In this document: positions 24,561 to 37,833 of the stretch, in pieces
How positions within the stretch are numbered: the first letter of the stretch is position 1
How the letters are laid out: every line of letters begins with the position of its first letter
Origin: Phoronis australis
Lineage: Eukaryota > Phoronida > Phoronidae
Length of the DNA stretch: 64,000 bases
Direction of reading: 5' to 3'
NCBI GenBank assembly: GCA_002633005.1
Contig: NMRA01000494.1
Coordinates: 213,932-277,931, forward strand
Translations under genes and position numbers: made by a program
The notes under the pieces: model-generated
What the model was told of the DNA's origin: nothing
Database searches by the model: none
The model's input: the letters and a program-made list of their open reading frames with translations, nothing else

Positions 24561-24602
24561 ACAAATTGCAGCCAAGAAAACGAGTGTCACCGCGGTATTC
24601 AT
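24561..24602 (-). CDS. Putative first coding exon: signal peptide
   Basis: An ATG at 24602 starts MNTAVTLVFLAAIC, ending exactly at a consensus donor gtaagt. The hydrophobic core (VTLVFLAAI) fits the first exon of a secreted protein. With the next exon the mature product would begin near GKPISKR. This gives the minus-strand lectin/MAM/CCP/CUB gene a plausible start about 5 kb upstream of its lectin exons. It is inferred, not proven: no transcript evidence is available and another upstream exon is possible. Confidence 0.5.
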
Positions 24603-24699
24603 GACATTAGCAATTTCGAAGAAAAAGATATGCCTACGTGTACATGTATTTGCTCTACACGTTTGAGCGGAGAAGTCCAGTCTGGCGATAACTTATCAT

Positions 24700-27380
24700 G
24701 TTTGCTTCTCTTATTTAGGCTATTTTAGTGATGGACGAAAGTTCGTTCAGATAAAATGCGCAGTTTTCTACGTGGAATATGCACTTAAAGCAACATAGGC
24801 CTGATTTTTTGTAAAAGCATACTCGACTAAACTCATACTCTGTAGGGTCATAATACGTACACATGCATTAACCCTTTCTTGCTTTTTTACTCGTTGTCTT
24901 TATTTCTTGGTGCAGTAACATTTAGAAACAGAATGTGATCCACTGCTTGTCTGTTTGACTTTTCTTTGTGCAGTAACTATACATCCGACAGACTCTGCTG
25001 CACCGTTAATGCCTACATGTATGGTCAAACTCGCTTTTAATCTCTGTTTTTAAAACTTTGTATATGTGGTTATGATTATTTGCGTATTATTTCTCAGAAT
25101 TCATTTGTGCAAATTTCTGTGGTGGTGGATTTTTTAATTCGATTCCTGATCAGTAATGCCATTTGTACCATACATGTATAACTAAACCCGTGAAATGAAA
25201 TTTGAAAACGAAGGTAAGTTTACCTGGTAACCCATTTCAATACTTTATGTTGCTGACTGCGTATAGACTACTCGTAGATTGTCCCGGGCTTGGAGAACTG
25301 TCCCACTTTTTGATATTTTTATCGCCTCCGCTCACTCAGGCAAAATTCCCCGCTATTTGACGAACAAAGAAATTGATACATTACCGTATGCTATTACAAT
25401 CGTCCATGTGACGTAGTCATAATTTCCGTTCGATTAAAAGACTGGGCGTTTCAGGAGTTTCTGCTTCACTAGCTGTTTCCAGTTCCATTGAGATACGTAA
25501 ATGTGTATCAATTTGATCGTATGCTGGATTTTGTCTGGGGAAGGAGACTGAAACGGGCAGTAAGCTACTTGTTCTTTCCAGGTAATGAATTCCTGCTGTT
25601 ACCGAACATGGATGTCTACTTCAGGAAGCTTAGTTAAAGGAAAGAGAAATATGTACACATAATGATGACTCTCGGGTGTACAATCGTGTTCCAAGTATGA
25701 AACGGAATTCGAAAAACGAGAAATGAGGATGCCGTAACGGTTGCTCGCAAAGAACGGGATTCAAAATTGGAGGTATATTTAATGTGGTCCAGAAAGGGAA
25801 CGTTCTCGCGTTACTTCAGTCCTGCCAAACTTTAAAATCAGGCGTTCTTTAATAAGTAAATACACCTCATTAGTTCATACTCGGAGGGAAAGATTGAGTC
25901 AGAGAACGATTTGGAGAAATATTTTGCCTGTTTGCAGTTTTGCGGGTTACTTAACAAGCCTACTATCCCAAAGGTTCCGCGCTAACTCCTAACGTTCATT
26001 ATTCCAAAGGTTGGCTATTTCGAAGTTTCACTAATCCGATGGTTCACTACACTGAAAACACATAAATTTACGGATTCAGGTGTAATTCAGTTAAATACCG
26101 TTACATGGAAAAATAACGACACATAGGTTATTAGGTGCACTGAGTTGTTTATATATACCGGAAACCTCACCCGGATAATAAAACACTTTGTATGAATTTC
26201 GTGCGCATGTGAAATTTCCTGCAAGACTTACGAATACGGGAAAATGAGTACGTACAGCAATTCCATTTTCTCAAAATTACGAATTAGGAATCTGATAGAT
26301 GAGTTATCAACCACGACAGAATCGACAAATCCATGTCACGATTGGATATATTTACAGCGCAACTGAAAATTTAAATGCCACTGCGCCTCAGCCCACCCAA
26401 CATAACTACTGTTCAAGTATGTGCACGGTATGTTCGAAGCTAAATGTGGTTTAGTAGTTCAGTCCCTGACAGTACTCGTCTTCTTCCACAGTTTCTGAGA
26501 AAGGTATGTTTTGTTAAGTACCTTGTGGATTGTTAAAATACATTCCTGACCTGGGAGGTGTTGAGAGAGATATACTCGTGTTATAAAGGTGAAAACTGGG
26601 CCTTCCGGGTCAAAGTTTATATTAAGAGTCGCTGCATGAGAACTTCAGGCAACTTGCAATATTCTGGGAACATGGCATGTCACGAATTTTTAATTTGATA
26701 TAGTATACACATCACTTGGGGTGAATTATACCCGTGTCTTTGTTTATATATAACGAATATCTCCATCGAGTGAGAAATTGGCCGTAACCTGATGTACGGA
26801 GCTGCTGAAAAGGGCCTATGTTTCAATCGTAATTAAACCGCTTTGCTGGGGTTTAAAAAATCAAAACATGATTGTGTGATGCACTTCTATCCCTTCTGAA
26901 ATTGAGAATGACAAAAATAATTCAGAATGACGTATTTTGGTAATTTTAAAGAAGTTTTGAATTCCTTGCCTCCACGTGACAGAAACAGCTCTCCACTTGG
27001 ACCTACTTAAAGGCCTATGTAATTCAAGCGCACAAAAACGCCCACGATCCACACATACCTCCTGTGCAAGCTACACCTCTTGTCTTCGATACGATATCTT
27101 TATTTCCGTGGGCATCCCCTTTTTTACTTCTGTAATTTACACTTTAAGGAAGGCACTTTCACCACTTTCACATGTTTCATATTGCCACAAATAGAGGGCG
27201 GCAAAGCAGAAATATGAAAAATATAATCCAAATTGGAAGTGAGTTGTCATGAAAAGATGACAAAAACTTTATTCAGCATAACAAGAATTGGTTCGAGCGT
27301 TTTCTTAGCGAAACTTTGGATTATTGACATTTAGCAAAGAAACGGAATGAGGTTCACAAACATAGGTGACGATCTGAAGT
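24700..27380. other. Intergenic stretch, nothing recognised
   Basis: AT-rich sequence with only short, unconserved frames. It lies inside the 11.7 kb block absent from unit 2. Confidence 0.4.
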
Positions 27381-29220
27381 AAAATGGCGGTGGCTTACGA
27401 GCCGCCGATTCATTGCTCGTTCTTTGAAGCCTCTTCGCCTTATTCTACGACTGTTTCTATAGATGTGAATATTGATAACGAAGTTCTACCTGCATCAGAG
27501 ATATTGTGAATTACTTAAAAATCGTCAACGCACCTGATCACTTGAAAGAATGGGAGCTGATTGGCAATCGGTCACGAATGGGCGTGTGGGAGACAAAAGA
27601 ACTGGCCAGCCTTTTATAACAAAAGATCATATGTCCCAAGAATCGTATGCTGTTTACTGACTCGTTTAAGCAAAAATTTCCAGTATCCAGAACATCTCGG
27701 GAAAATAAAAAGACCACGAAATCCCACGTATGCCGACCTATTAACCATGTCATAGCTAGAGACGCGTTTAGGCTCTATGGTGTACACATTACCTTTGGCT
27801 CTGGTAAGACAATAGCAAACCCTTATTGGCTGATAAAAACATGTCATAATTGTTCGCACTGCAGTAAATTGCCTGGGTTATTGTTTCAATATATATAATA
27901 TTAAGAATGCATTGTCCACGAGTTCATGGCCTTTGACATTAGTGCCACATGCCCCCTCGGAATTGCCACGTCTCTGGTCTGGAGCATAACGCAGGACTGC
28001 CTTGAGAAAAGTGCCGGCGTTCTGTTTTGTGGGTTCTACTGTTGTTAGGCACCAATGAAGAAAATTTTTCTGACATTGGGGCTTGAACGTAGGTTGCATA
28101 TGTGAGCCGAGCGTCTAAACCATTCACCGAGGTGCATCAGGGCTCTCTCGTATGAGGGTTTATTACAGATGTTCAGCCTACTCAGCTGACTAGTTTGTTT
28201 CAGAAGACACTGAAAAACATAGCATTATTTGTAGTTGGTTAGATTATCACATCCTTAGCTAGTGTTGAATATGTTGTTACTGTCTTGGGTGTTGTTATGT
28301 GATTGGAAATTTCTTAGGTACCCATTTTCTATCAACTGGGGTATTATTATGGACTAACTCCCGTGTCCGTTTTTTGTAGAACACACATTGTGGTAGTAGC
28401 TGTGCAGTCTGGTCGGATTCTGCAATAAATCACTAGCTCATATATCTAATTCTCTTATGGTGGATATAAATTCAGTTCTTGACTGAAAATTAGTTTTCAG
28501 TTGCCATTACACTTCAATGGAATTTTGCCCATGTGCTTGTAGCAGTTTGTTTAATATAAATGAATGACTAGAATTTATATGAGGTTCTGTACAGAAATGT
28601 ATGCTTTTTGTTCTGATGACTGCATGGATTAAACTATCCTTAATGTGCCATATTAAGGTCTAGTTCCAACTCGGATATTATAAATTCAATCATTTGTTTG
28701 TTTTTAGGCATTTGTAGTTCCTGTCGCAGGACATACTAGTCAACTGTAAGAGAGATGAATCCTCCTCCAGAAGAAGTACTGATTGTTGACGACCATGGTG
28801 AAGGCACGTCAATGACTTCTGCTGCCGCTGCAAGGCCTGGGAGTTTGATCAGAATGCGCCTTTTGTATCGGGTGTCTAACTGGCTTATTGTAGACTTACT
28901 TTCGGTGAACATTGGTTTGGTGCACACGTATCATCCATTGACTTGGTCGTTGTTTTTTAGCTAAAGTGGTGTTTAATTTTCCCTAGAAATGGAATATAAA
29001 TGCTGGTTTCTCAGGTAAAGACAATGTACATATTATTATCTGCCTTGCTCTGTAACGTTGAACACAATTGTTTCTTTTGAGCGGTACTGCAAGTTTGTAA
29101 TAACTGGCATCCTTCAGGAATGCTTACTGAAGGACTATCAGAATATGGTCTGGCAGTATTTTTAGTTGTATTGTTTTGTTTTGTTATTCTGTTTGATTGG
29201 CATGACCCCTGAGTTAAATA

Positions 29221-29871
29221 CAGTGATGATGTAATTTGTTTACTAGAAAACAGTGTGGAACTTTCTAAAAGACTGAGGTCACAACAGTGATGATGTGATT
29301 TAGTTACTGCAGTACAGTGTGGAACTTTCTAGAAGACTCTAGCATGACAGTGATTAATGCAGTCTGGAAATTTCTAGAGACTACTACATGTTTGTAGAAT
29401 GGTTGTGTAGATTCAGGAAAGCTCTAGAATGTGCTTGAATTGATATGAAGTTCCAGAACAATACATTAGGCTATAACACAAGCACGGGTTTTATGTTAGT
29501 CAGAACAAGTCAGTTCAAGAAAGATCAAGTCAGTTAATCGGTGAGTTCAAGAAAGTTAATCAGGAGGACTACAGTTGAGTTGCAGTGAAGAGAATCAGCA
29601 GTTAGAGCGTTAGTCAATAGATATCCAGCTACAGGTATAGAGACAGCAGGTCACTCAATGGACGAGTGTAACAGTTGCTGAACATGTCTCAGAAGTTCAT
29701 CACAAGTCAAGGCTTCGCAGAATTGGCTGGAGCATAAACAGACATTACGTCGGACGTTTTGTTTGAGTAGGCTTGTGAACGTACGGTCGGATTAATAAAG
29801 GATTAACTCGAACCATTCTTCAGTCAATCGTCGCACCGAAAGCTATTAGCACCGGTCTGTAACAACCTGCG
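29221..29871. mobile_element. Possible solo LTR of a retrotransposon
   Basis: The stretch begins with diverged tandem copies (about 80-bp spacing) of cagtgtggaactttctagaa. It ends with a poly(A)-like signal in ggattaataaaggattaact followed by ggtctgtaaca. A long untranslatable block with an internal AATAAA ending near TGTAACA resembles the LTRs of Gypsy-type elements. No target duplication or internal region was found, so limits and type are tentative. Confidence 0.35.
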
Positions 29872-30349
29872 CCCACCCACACACGGGGGAAAACGTGAAA
29901 AGGACACTGTCACGAACGTTCCGCAAAATTCACGTGTTCGTACTGGAAGTTGCCAGAGGCAAACATGTTCTAGTAACGTTAACTGCCTCCCACCATACTG
30001 AAAATGTGATCTGCACCTTAGATCTGATTGATGTATGCTGACTAGATGTAGCCCGTTTTATATTAAATTGAGGACCACAGTGAGGCAAGTTCTTTTATTT
30101 GGAAATTATTTCAATTATGTGTCGACACCATGGTGTAGAGAAGTTGTCCCAGTACATTTGAATAAGATTCTTCCTTTAGTTCCGAACCGGTTACGAAGGT
30201 AGAGTACACTGTACATCTATTCGTAGGCTTGTATTGTAAATCACTTGTAATATAGCCTTATCATTATGCAACCAAAATCACAAGAACATATCTGTGTCTT
30301 TGTATTTGCTGGAATCAGGTGTTTGCTGCAGTTCTGGGAAATGCAGAAA

Positions 30350-30540
30350 CCTCTGTTTGACATTACTGCTCAGGGCGCTTAGAAAAATTCGTTTCAGGGG
30401 ACGCGCTTATTGTAACCCAAGCCGTGTGAAATCGGAAGCTAAGATTCATCATATTTACGCTCTGTGCTGTATCTGTAACCTATGACAGACTTTCTTCAAA
30501 AATGCGATGCATTGCTATCAAACTTTGCTGTTAAATTACA
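30350..30540. repeat. Dispersed repeat, also inverted at 49465-49690
   Basis: From cagggcgctt to tgctatcaaactttg this matches the reverse complement of 49465-49690, sharing atttacgctct and tctgtaacctatgacag. The second copy ends in ttagggcgaatacggtaat, and a similar end occurs at 31794-31812. It is probably a short non-coding mobile element. Confidence 0.6.
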
Positions 30541-32439
30541 ATTATTTTACAGAAAATTGTGCTGAAATCCCAGGGCGAAACTCGCTGACTGACTGCCTCG
30601 CAAACGTTGATATGGCAACTGGAATGCTTGAATAAAAATAGTTTCAACTCGAGCAAATTACCTGAAATTCTCCTTCATTTTTTCAAACAGCCTCCCTAAC
30701 TTTTTTAAGTTCCCGTGGAGTCGGGATTAACTGCAGGATAAGTATAAATCTGTGCTACATCGTTCCATATCTGATCGAGCAACACGAAAAAAATCTCTGG
30801 ACAAACACACATGTTGTTGTCACGTGACGATGGTTTTGAAGTTCGTCTGCCTGTGCGAGCGAGCGATCGCGTGTGTGTCACCGGAGTTCATTCGCCAGAC
30901 TAAACGCAATCCAACGAGCTAGATGTGAATTGTACCTAAAGAATTCAGCAAAAGCAGTAGGCATATAGGAGAATGTGTTTCATTGAGCACTTGCCGGTCT
31001 GATGCGCTAAAAACGTTTGACATTTGTCTCGGTCAGGCCCATTAGTTGCCGAGTGGCTGGGTGCGTACGTGACTATCTGACAGTGTAAGGGTGTGTAAGA
31101 AGTCACTGTCAGTGGTCAGTTTATTGGATACTTGGCATAGAAACACCCATTATGATTAATCAAACGACCTCTCTTAAAAATAACTCAAACTTTTTTTATG
31201 GCATTAGAAACTGTCGGAAAAAAGTGCCATTGTTCATTTCTGGCCGATGCTATGCTACCTGTTTTATGAATGGATAGTTACCGACTAATGTCTTTGATGA
31301 CATGCATGTAGTGCGCGCATTCTGGTCACGTGATTTTATCACTGGTCAAGTTTTTTATTAGTTTTCGATTTCCGGTTGCCACGTGTACAAAGAAATTTGG
31401 ATTCCTACTGAGGGCCTGAAATATCTACATTGTATAGTACAATCCCGTTCATCGACATGTACACTACATCTGTTCTGAAAGCCAGACCATAGTGGGACAC
31501 ATTCCTTGCAAGAACAGCAAAACGTTTGTGTTCGTTTTGAGGCACGGCAGAAGTTTGAATTGTATAGTCCGTCTAAATACCGATATAGCAGCGAATCTCG
31601 TGGTCTGCAAATTCCACGCACAATGATTTTTTCTGGACTGTCGAATATTATTGATAAATTAAAGACATTACTGTAGAAATTTAGGACTATGGGAAAGGCA
31701 TTGTTTCACACATATATGTTGTTGGGGTGAGTGCTGATTTTAGCAAAGTTTGAAAACGCGGGGTAGCTTATAGAGGTATGGGCGGTTTTTAGGGCGAATT
31801 CGGTAGTTCATTATGCTTGTTTTACTGATGGTATAATTTTTGGTACTGTTACTGGTAAACGCTTCTGATTTGACAATGACAACATTGGTATGATTCTGGC
31901 AATCGCAGCACTCCCTGAAAATATTTGTTCACAGCATATTTGTTGTTTGTGATTAATACATTTTGATGACAGTTTTTCCTCACAACAGCTATTATTTTTG
32001 GTATAATTATGATTTAGTTGAAGTCACTGTAGTTGCTGTTTATTTACACTTATTTTTTTACTTGTGTCGTTCTTTTGGAACTCACCGGTCAGGATTGGGC
32101 CTATAAAGGTATATGCAGATGGGTAGCTAAAACTCGAACTTACAGCAGACAGGGAGACTAAATGCTTGCTGGCCTGTGAGCTAGATGTAGTATAAAGTGT
32201 AGTCCAACACATGCAGTTACAACAATGAAGTCTCTGATTGTTACTGTTTTTTCTCAGAAATCTCACTCTGATTAGTCATACAACCTGACAACCAGCTTCA
32301 GAGCTGTAAGTGGTCTAAAATAAAAGTTAAATTTGCGGTGGAAGGCCTGTTGCGTTTATGGCCACTAATGAGTTAAATATTCTTTCCAAGCTTGTTTTTT
32401 AAACAGACTTGTATTCCAATGCTTACTATTATGTCACCT

Positions 32440-32661
32440 ATTTCGACAGGAAAATTGGTTGCACGGAAAGAATATGAGATTGAAGAGGGGATGGTTTTGG
32501 AGAATCCTACTTCTGAAAGCCAACCATTAGAACTAGTGGTTGAGGAATGCGCTGCTGCATCTTCAATGAGACCCTTCACCAGTTCCTGCAATCGAAAGAC
32601 AAAGATGTTTTTACGTCCCGAAGATGGGTGCAACAGCACTTTGGCCACTCGAAAGAACTAG
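32440..32661 (+). pseudogene. C2H2-type zinc-finger ORF fragment, unit 1 copy
   Basis: After an acceptor-like tttcgacag the plus strand reads GKLVARKEYEIEEGMVLENP, later NRKTKMFLRPEDGCNSTLATRK. In the sister copy the same place reads FLCPEDGCNSTLATRK, so the first zinc-ligand cysteine has become arginine here. The sequence following the stop in the sister copy (about 230 bases, with the histidine part) is deleted. CPEDGC...L-x-x-H fingers of this kind occur in repeated marine-invertebrate ORFs. This copy is not functional. Confidence 0.45.
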
Positions 32662-33906
32662 AGCACAATGTTACGTGATGTTCTATATTACATCCCAACA
32701 AAAAGTGAAGCTGTTGTGGAACATGCTAATCAAAAGCCTTTGTAGTCGTGGCTTGGGTATTCCGACAAATTTAGGCTGGATTTTGGACGTGGAGTAATGT
32801 ATCAATACGACTTCTTGAACAGCACGACTCTCTGAACACAGCATCTGAATTAGTAAGCTCATTTTGTGAATTCACAAAACATGGCTCACTCATGTAAAAG
32901 CCATGGGTCCTGATCTTGCATCCTCTAAGAAACAAGCTCATGGACTGCAAACACAGCTTGCGTACCTACATGTATAAACACTAATCACGCACTCTTCCAT
33001 GATCCTTAGTAACATGAGTTTTTTAGCTGTGATTTTTGATCGCAAAAGCAGTGTTTTGTGTATTATTGCAATTAGCTGAGTGGGTGGTGTTCATGGGAGT
33101 TCAACCATTCCTGTTCATGTAGACCGCAAATGGACTTGATATTATATACTATCGTAATGAATTAATTTTGTGTTCGCAGGTGTAAAACTGCAGGCATCTA
33201 TTACCCGAACAGGATCATCATACAGCACAATGGGGTGGGCTCTGAAATCAGCTCGAAGGTCTGAAAGAATGACTTAAAATGTAAAGGTGTTTTTGACTGA
33301 TGTGTTCAATGAAGACACGGAAACTGGTCAAAAATCGATCCAGTGAGGTGTTCTCAATTGCAAATATTTTTCAGTTACGATTATTGTATTTTCAAGTTAA
33401 CACAAGTTGTGTTTATTCTGCACGTCATTCTTAGTTTCTATAATTTCCGAGTTGTTGCACAGTGATGCAACAAGTATAGTAAAATTTAATGGTTTCGGAA
33501 AGCATACATGTAAACTAGCCAAAAATTACGAAGGGGTAGTTTTCTGTAAAGAAAGTAAGTTTTTAAATAAAACTATTTTAGGTGTTGATCATTCCACCTA
33601 AGAGTAAAGTTAAGCTATATTTCAAAACATCCATGTCGGGTCACGTTCCTGCATCTGCCTGACTTTCTCATGCAGTGACTTAAATTCTTTCAGTTATCAC
33701 TACTCTGTTTTCAAGAATTATTTCATATATTGCATTCCAAAATCGTTTCCTCTGCGAATATAGAATACAAATTATGCGATACATTAATTAAATTTACAAT
33801 CTTCAGCACAAAATCTGTTTCCTTCTTATTTTAGAACTTCCAGACACTATTGTATCACAGATAGGTTTATACAAAAATGTTTTGAAAAAGATGCAATAAG
33901 TGAGGA

Positions 33907-33910
<4 letters not shown>

Positions 33911-33941
<31 letters not shown>
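33911..33941. repeat. (TG)n microsatellite
   Basis: About 15 pure TG units. Confidence 0.95.
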
Positions 33942-33942
<1 letters not shown>

Positions 33943-34318
33943 GCAGTGCATTTGAAACCTTTAAAAACATGGTTGTGGAAAGTATCCGTAACTTCGTGAA
34001 AATTGTTTAGTACGAGATTCATAGGCTCTTAACTAGACAACGCGAGGTATTCTTAAATAAATACATAACATGAAGGACGTATTTTGAATGATGACACATA
34101 TTAGTTGTAATTTTGAGGCTACTGATTCCTTTCCTTAAAAGTATTTGACACAGGCTTATTGATAAATACTTCAGTGATCAGACGATTAGTAGTTATACAC
34201 AAGTAAATTACTCCATGTATTATTATTTTCAAAAAGGTATTTAGCACCTTACTATTCATGTGGAATCAATAACACTTACTGTACATGTAAGTGCAATGAT
34301 CATTATTTTGACGTTAGA

Positions 34319-34320
<2 letters not shown>

Positions 34321-34378
<58 letters not shown>

Positions 34379-34385
34379 TGCGCGC

Positions 34386-34435
<50 letters not shown>

Positions 34436-34450
34436 GTGTGCGTGTGTTTG
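34321..34450. repeat. (TG)n-(CG)10-(TG)n alternating purine-pyrimidine tract
   Basis: About 58 bases of TG, then a (CG)10 block at 34381-34400, then about 50 bases of TG. Such a tract has strong potential to form Z-DNA. It lies about 650 bases upstream of the PAN-TLDc start codon and is missing from unit 2. Confidence 0.95.
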
Positions 34451-35095
34451 CGTTAGTGTGACAGAGTGAAAATCCTAATCCTTGTTCACTCTTTAAAAAT
34501 TATAAGTGTATATTGTGGAAGAATAAGTTTATAATTCACATAAATAGATGTTGCACATTCCGTCTGTCAGAAATAAATGATTGAACAAATGAGAAAGCAT
34601 TTATCTGCAAAATTCGGATAGGTAGGCGAAGAAATATGTTCATCGCATTTTTGTAAATGTGACAAAATCCTGAATTTCTGCTGAAGTATTGTACCAAACG
34701 GTACCAAAAGTCTAATTAATATACATGTATAAAGATATAGTTTGGAAGAATGCCTGACTATATTACTGACAGGAACTTTGAGGGATCTATATTCAAAAAT
34801 ATTTGTCTTGATAGGGTATCGTTTGCTTCTGCAATTTATATTCATTTGAGCGTAATTTAGTGACTACATTTCATATTAATTTTTCATATCGTTTCCTACT
34901 GAACAAAGTGAACCAACAGCACGTAAAATTAGGGCGATTGGTTGAAACAATGACAATCAGTTGATAAACTTTTCACGTCGACGATTTCAATAGAACTGAC
35001 GTGAGTTCCGCTGTTGACAAACATCGCGCCAAGTCGACAGCCACGCAGCTTCACAGTCCAACCTTAAGTGTCATGCTGAAAAGGCGGTAGCGGCA

Positions 35096-35456
35096 ATGCT
35101 TCTGGTTCAGATGCATCTGTTCAAAATCGACAACGCCGTTTCTGCGTTTCTCGTTCTGTTTTTTGTTAAAGTCGAAGTCCAAGAAATTGGTGTGGGATAC
35201 TACAACGGCGTAGAGAACACGCGCGTAGAAGGCCCAAAAACCACTGTTGTCCAGTACCCGGTCTGGAGCTCACTGAAATGTGCTTCAGAATGTTCTCGCG
35301 ACGAATCGTGCGACGCCTTCGCGTTTAATGAGTGTGGTAACCTCTGTCACAAATACTGTATTGACGACTATTCCCCAGGATCGTTGGTGACTGCAAATGG
35401 TTGGAAGTACTATAAAAAAGACTCGAACAACTTAGGTAGTTGTACAATGATGCCAG
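35096..35456 (+). CDS. Secreted PAN-TLDc protein, exon 1 (signal peptide and PAN/apple domain), copy 1
   Basis: The 361-base exon encodes residues 1-120 of a predicted 293-residue protein. Residues 12-29 (DNAVSAFLVLFFVKVEVQ) form a signal peptide. Residues 33-118 form a PAN/apple-type module: GVGYYNGVENTRV, then SLKCASECSRDESCDAFAFN with C-x3-C-x5-C spacing, then ECGNLCHKYC; cysteines at 62, 66, 72, 80, 84, 88 and 116. PAN domains bind proteins or carbohydrates outside the cell. The ATG at 35096 is the first in the frame and is conserved in the sister copy. The donor is gccag/gtaaaa, phase 1, joining a TLDc exon 2.4 kb downstream. About 250 bases of 5' flank are conserved with the other copy, so the promoter was duplicated too. 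Confidence 0.85.
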
Positions 35457-37833
35457 GTAAAATATTTTTTTTACAATAAGTAATTTATTTCAACTAGATC
35501 GAGCCATCTCTTTGCACAGGTCAACTTCAGATAGTGTTTTATTTGCAAACTTAGACCATGCGTCTAAAATGTACTATATTCAAAATATTGCGTTTGCAGG
35601 AAGAAAATTGTTAAACGATTTCTACTTCAGATGGGCCACTCAAATCTAAGACAATGAATGTTTCATTTTCAGTTTCTTTTAATTTACTATTGAAAATCAC
35701 TTTGAAGGTATACCAACTTCAAGTGTTTCATGTAACTCAACCACACTCATGATTATTGAACCGTAAGGCAAAACTGACATAACTGTTGACTTCAATCGCT
35801 GAATCACTAGTGTAAATTTAAACAACTATAACTCTTAAAGCACAAAATTGACCATTTAAAGACACTCTCTTTTGACATTCGCCAGCTACCATGCCTATGA
35901 CTGGACCAAAGCATTACAGGTAAAGCAGCTTCTCTAACGCCCTCAGTGGACCAGGAGCCCGTTCCATGAAAACTGACAAAAACAACTTCAAGAAAAATCT
36001 TGAATTTCAGTCAATTTGAAGATAAACTTCAGTTTTTGCACCAGCCTTAGGGTTCTTGCGTTATTCAACAAGCTTCGCTAGTGAAAAACTACTGTTTCAC
36101 ATTTATGTTCGAGACATTACTTAGTAAGAACCGTTCCTAGTACAATGACTTATGCTGAAAAGATTAGTCGTTGATTTTGGAAGACTAAATGTATTGAATA
36201 GGTTTCGTAAATTATGAAATATTATTCACACTGCTTGTAACATGAGCAAAGGGTTTTGCTCATGCGTATTTGTAATGCCTTAGGACGACAGAAGTTAGGT
36301 CAGTTCTAAAACAAACTTTAAATTACTGACTAATGGATTTCTAATTTTTGACATGACGAACATTCTTTCATTATCCACTGTAATTGCTTTTGCGTTTCCC
36401 CACAAATATATAGATAACAATTTATATAGATAACAATCACTTTTGTTTCGAATTCTTGTTTTCATCGCCAACGCAATAAAGGACGTGATGTTTGATTAAG
36501 CAATAACACTATCAATGGAGTAGTTCTAGTTCCCTTTTAAAGTTAAATAAGTGCTGGTACTTCTTGAAATAACAGGCTCAAATTGTCGAAGAAATGCTTC
36601 TAGGGTTTGTCCCTACTGACTGGAAATCCGTGAACCTCTGATATATTTCATTTCAGTTTAAACGATTGTTTGCCGTAACAAAGCGCGCAAGCCTGCTTTA
36701 TTTTGCATCATTGACAACGTTAACACTGTGAAGGTCTCAAAATTCAAGACTTAGCAGGCACATGTATTTTGGTAATTTCTGCTGCATTGTGCTGAACTCA
36801 CCAAAGCCTTGCGACTAAATTGAAAACCTGATACTGTTGACACTTTCTTGTGGGGATGTCTAAGTGTCTTAATAATACAAGATGCATCAGTTTAAATGTA
36901 GTACCAGAAATATGCACCGTGTTCTGAATTAAGCAAAAAAGGCTCTAAAATTTGAGAAGCCTCTTGCTGAGAAGTAGTGCTGTATTTTTCCGTCGAGAAA
37001 TTCCAGTTAGTTTTGTACTTAGAAAACAGTTCTATTAATTGCAATTAACGTAAATCAAAGGTGCGCAATCGACTCTCACTGCACAATATTTTCCCAGCAT
37101 TGAGAATAAAACGGTCATGAACAGCTTGGTGTGCAGCTCGAACGCAGACACCGAGACTTTTTAACCAATTTACCAAAACAGAGAACAGTTAAAATTACAA
37201 TATTAATATTCAGCAGTTGAAATAGCAGCGCTCGCGCTGTGATGTACGAGACGTGTGGGTAGTGTCAGTTGTGCCAAGTCTGAAAACAGTTCATTTCGAT
37301 TTCTCTACACACAAATGTGCCATTTTCCACAATGCATTGGTCTTACAAAATAAAACCTGAGAACTGATGAAAAACAACGCGTGATTATAATTCAGAAGGT
37401 TTTATTAAACATTCTCGTTCCGTTTTTTTCAATTAAAAACCTCATTGAAAGAAATTTGTCCCCAAGCCAATTTCAATAAAACGATTAACTAAAGGTGCAA
37501 ATGATTACAGAATCAAGTTACTTCATTTTACCAGAATATAACCAGCGGAGAATTACCAGAATAACTTTTTCATTTTCATTTCCTGCTGTACAACAACAAA
37601 CAAGCTGCAACAGTTGAAATGTGCTAGACTTTATTTTTATTCTTTACCAGTAAAACACCTAAAAAGAACACGGAATAGTGTAATTTATGAAATGTTCACC
37701 TTTTAATGGTGTCCCTTAATTGATCAAACTCTTTTTTACCCTAACCTCTGACAATTTAGGACATGTGTATGCTGACCAGTTGATACATTGGCTTTGGAGT
37801 TCCTGTTACACTCAAATGTATTGTTTATTTCAG

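Noticed and set aside
27383-27900. ATGGCGGTGGCTTACGAG start and following frames
   Set aside because: The 42-codon frame stops and later frames need shifts; no family recognised and no copy to compare.
28755-28964. 70-codon frame MNPPPEEVLIVDDHGEG..
   Set aside because: Looks somewhat coding but lacks a domain, clear splice sites or a sister copy.
34260-34469. Cys/Val/Arg-rich open frame
   Set aside because: Artefact of the (TG)n-(CG)n tract.
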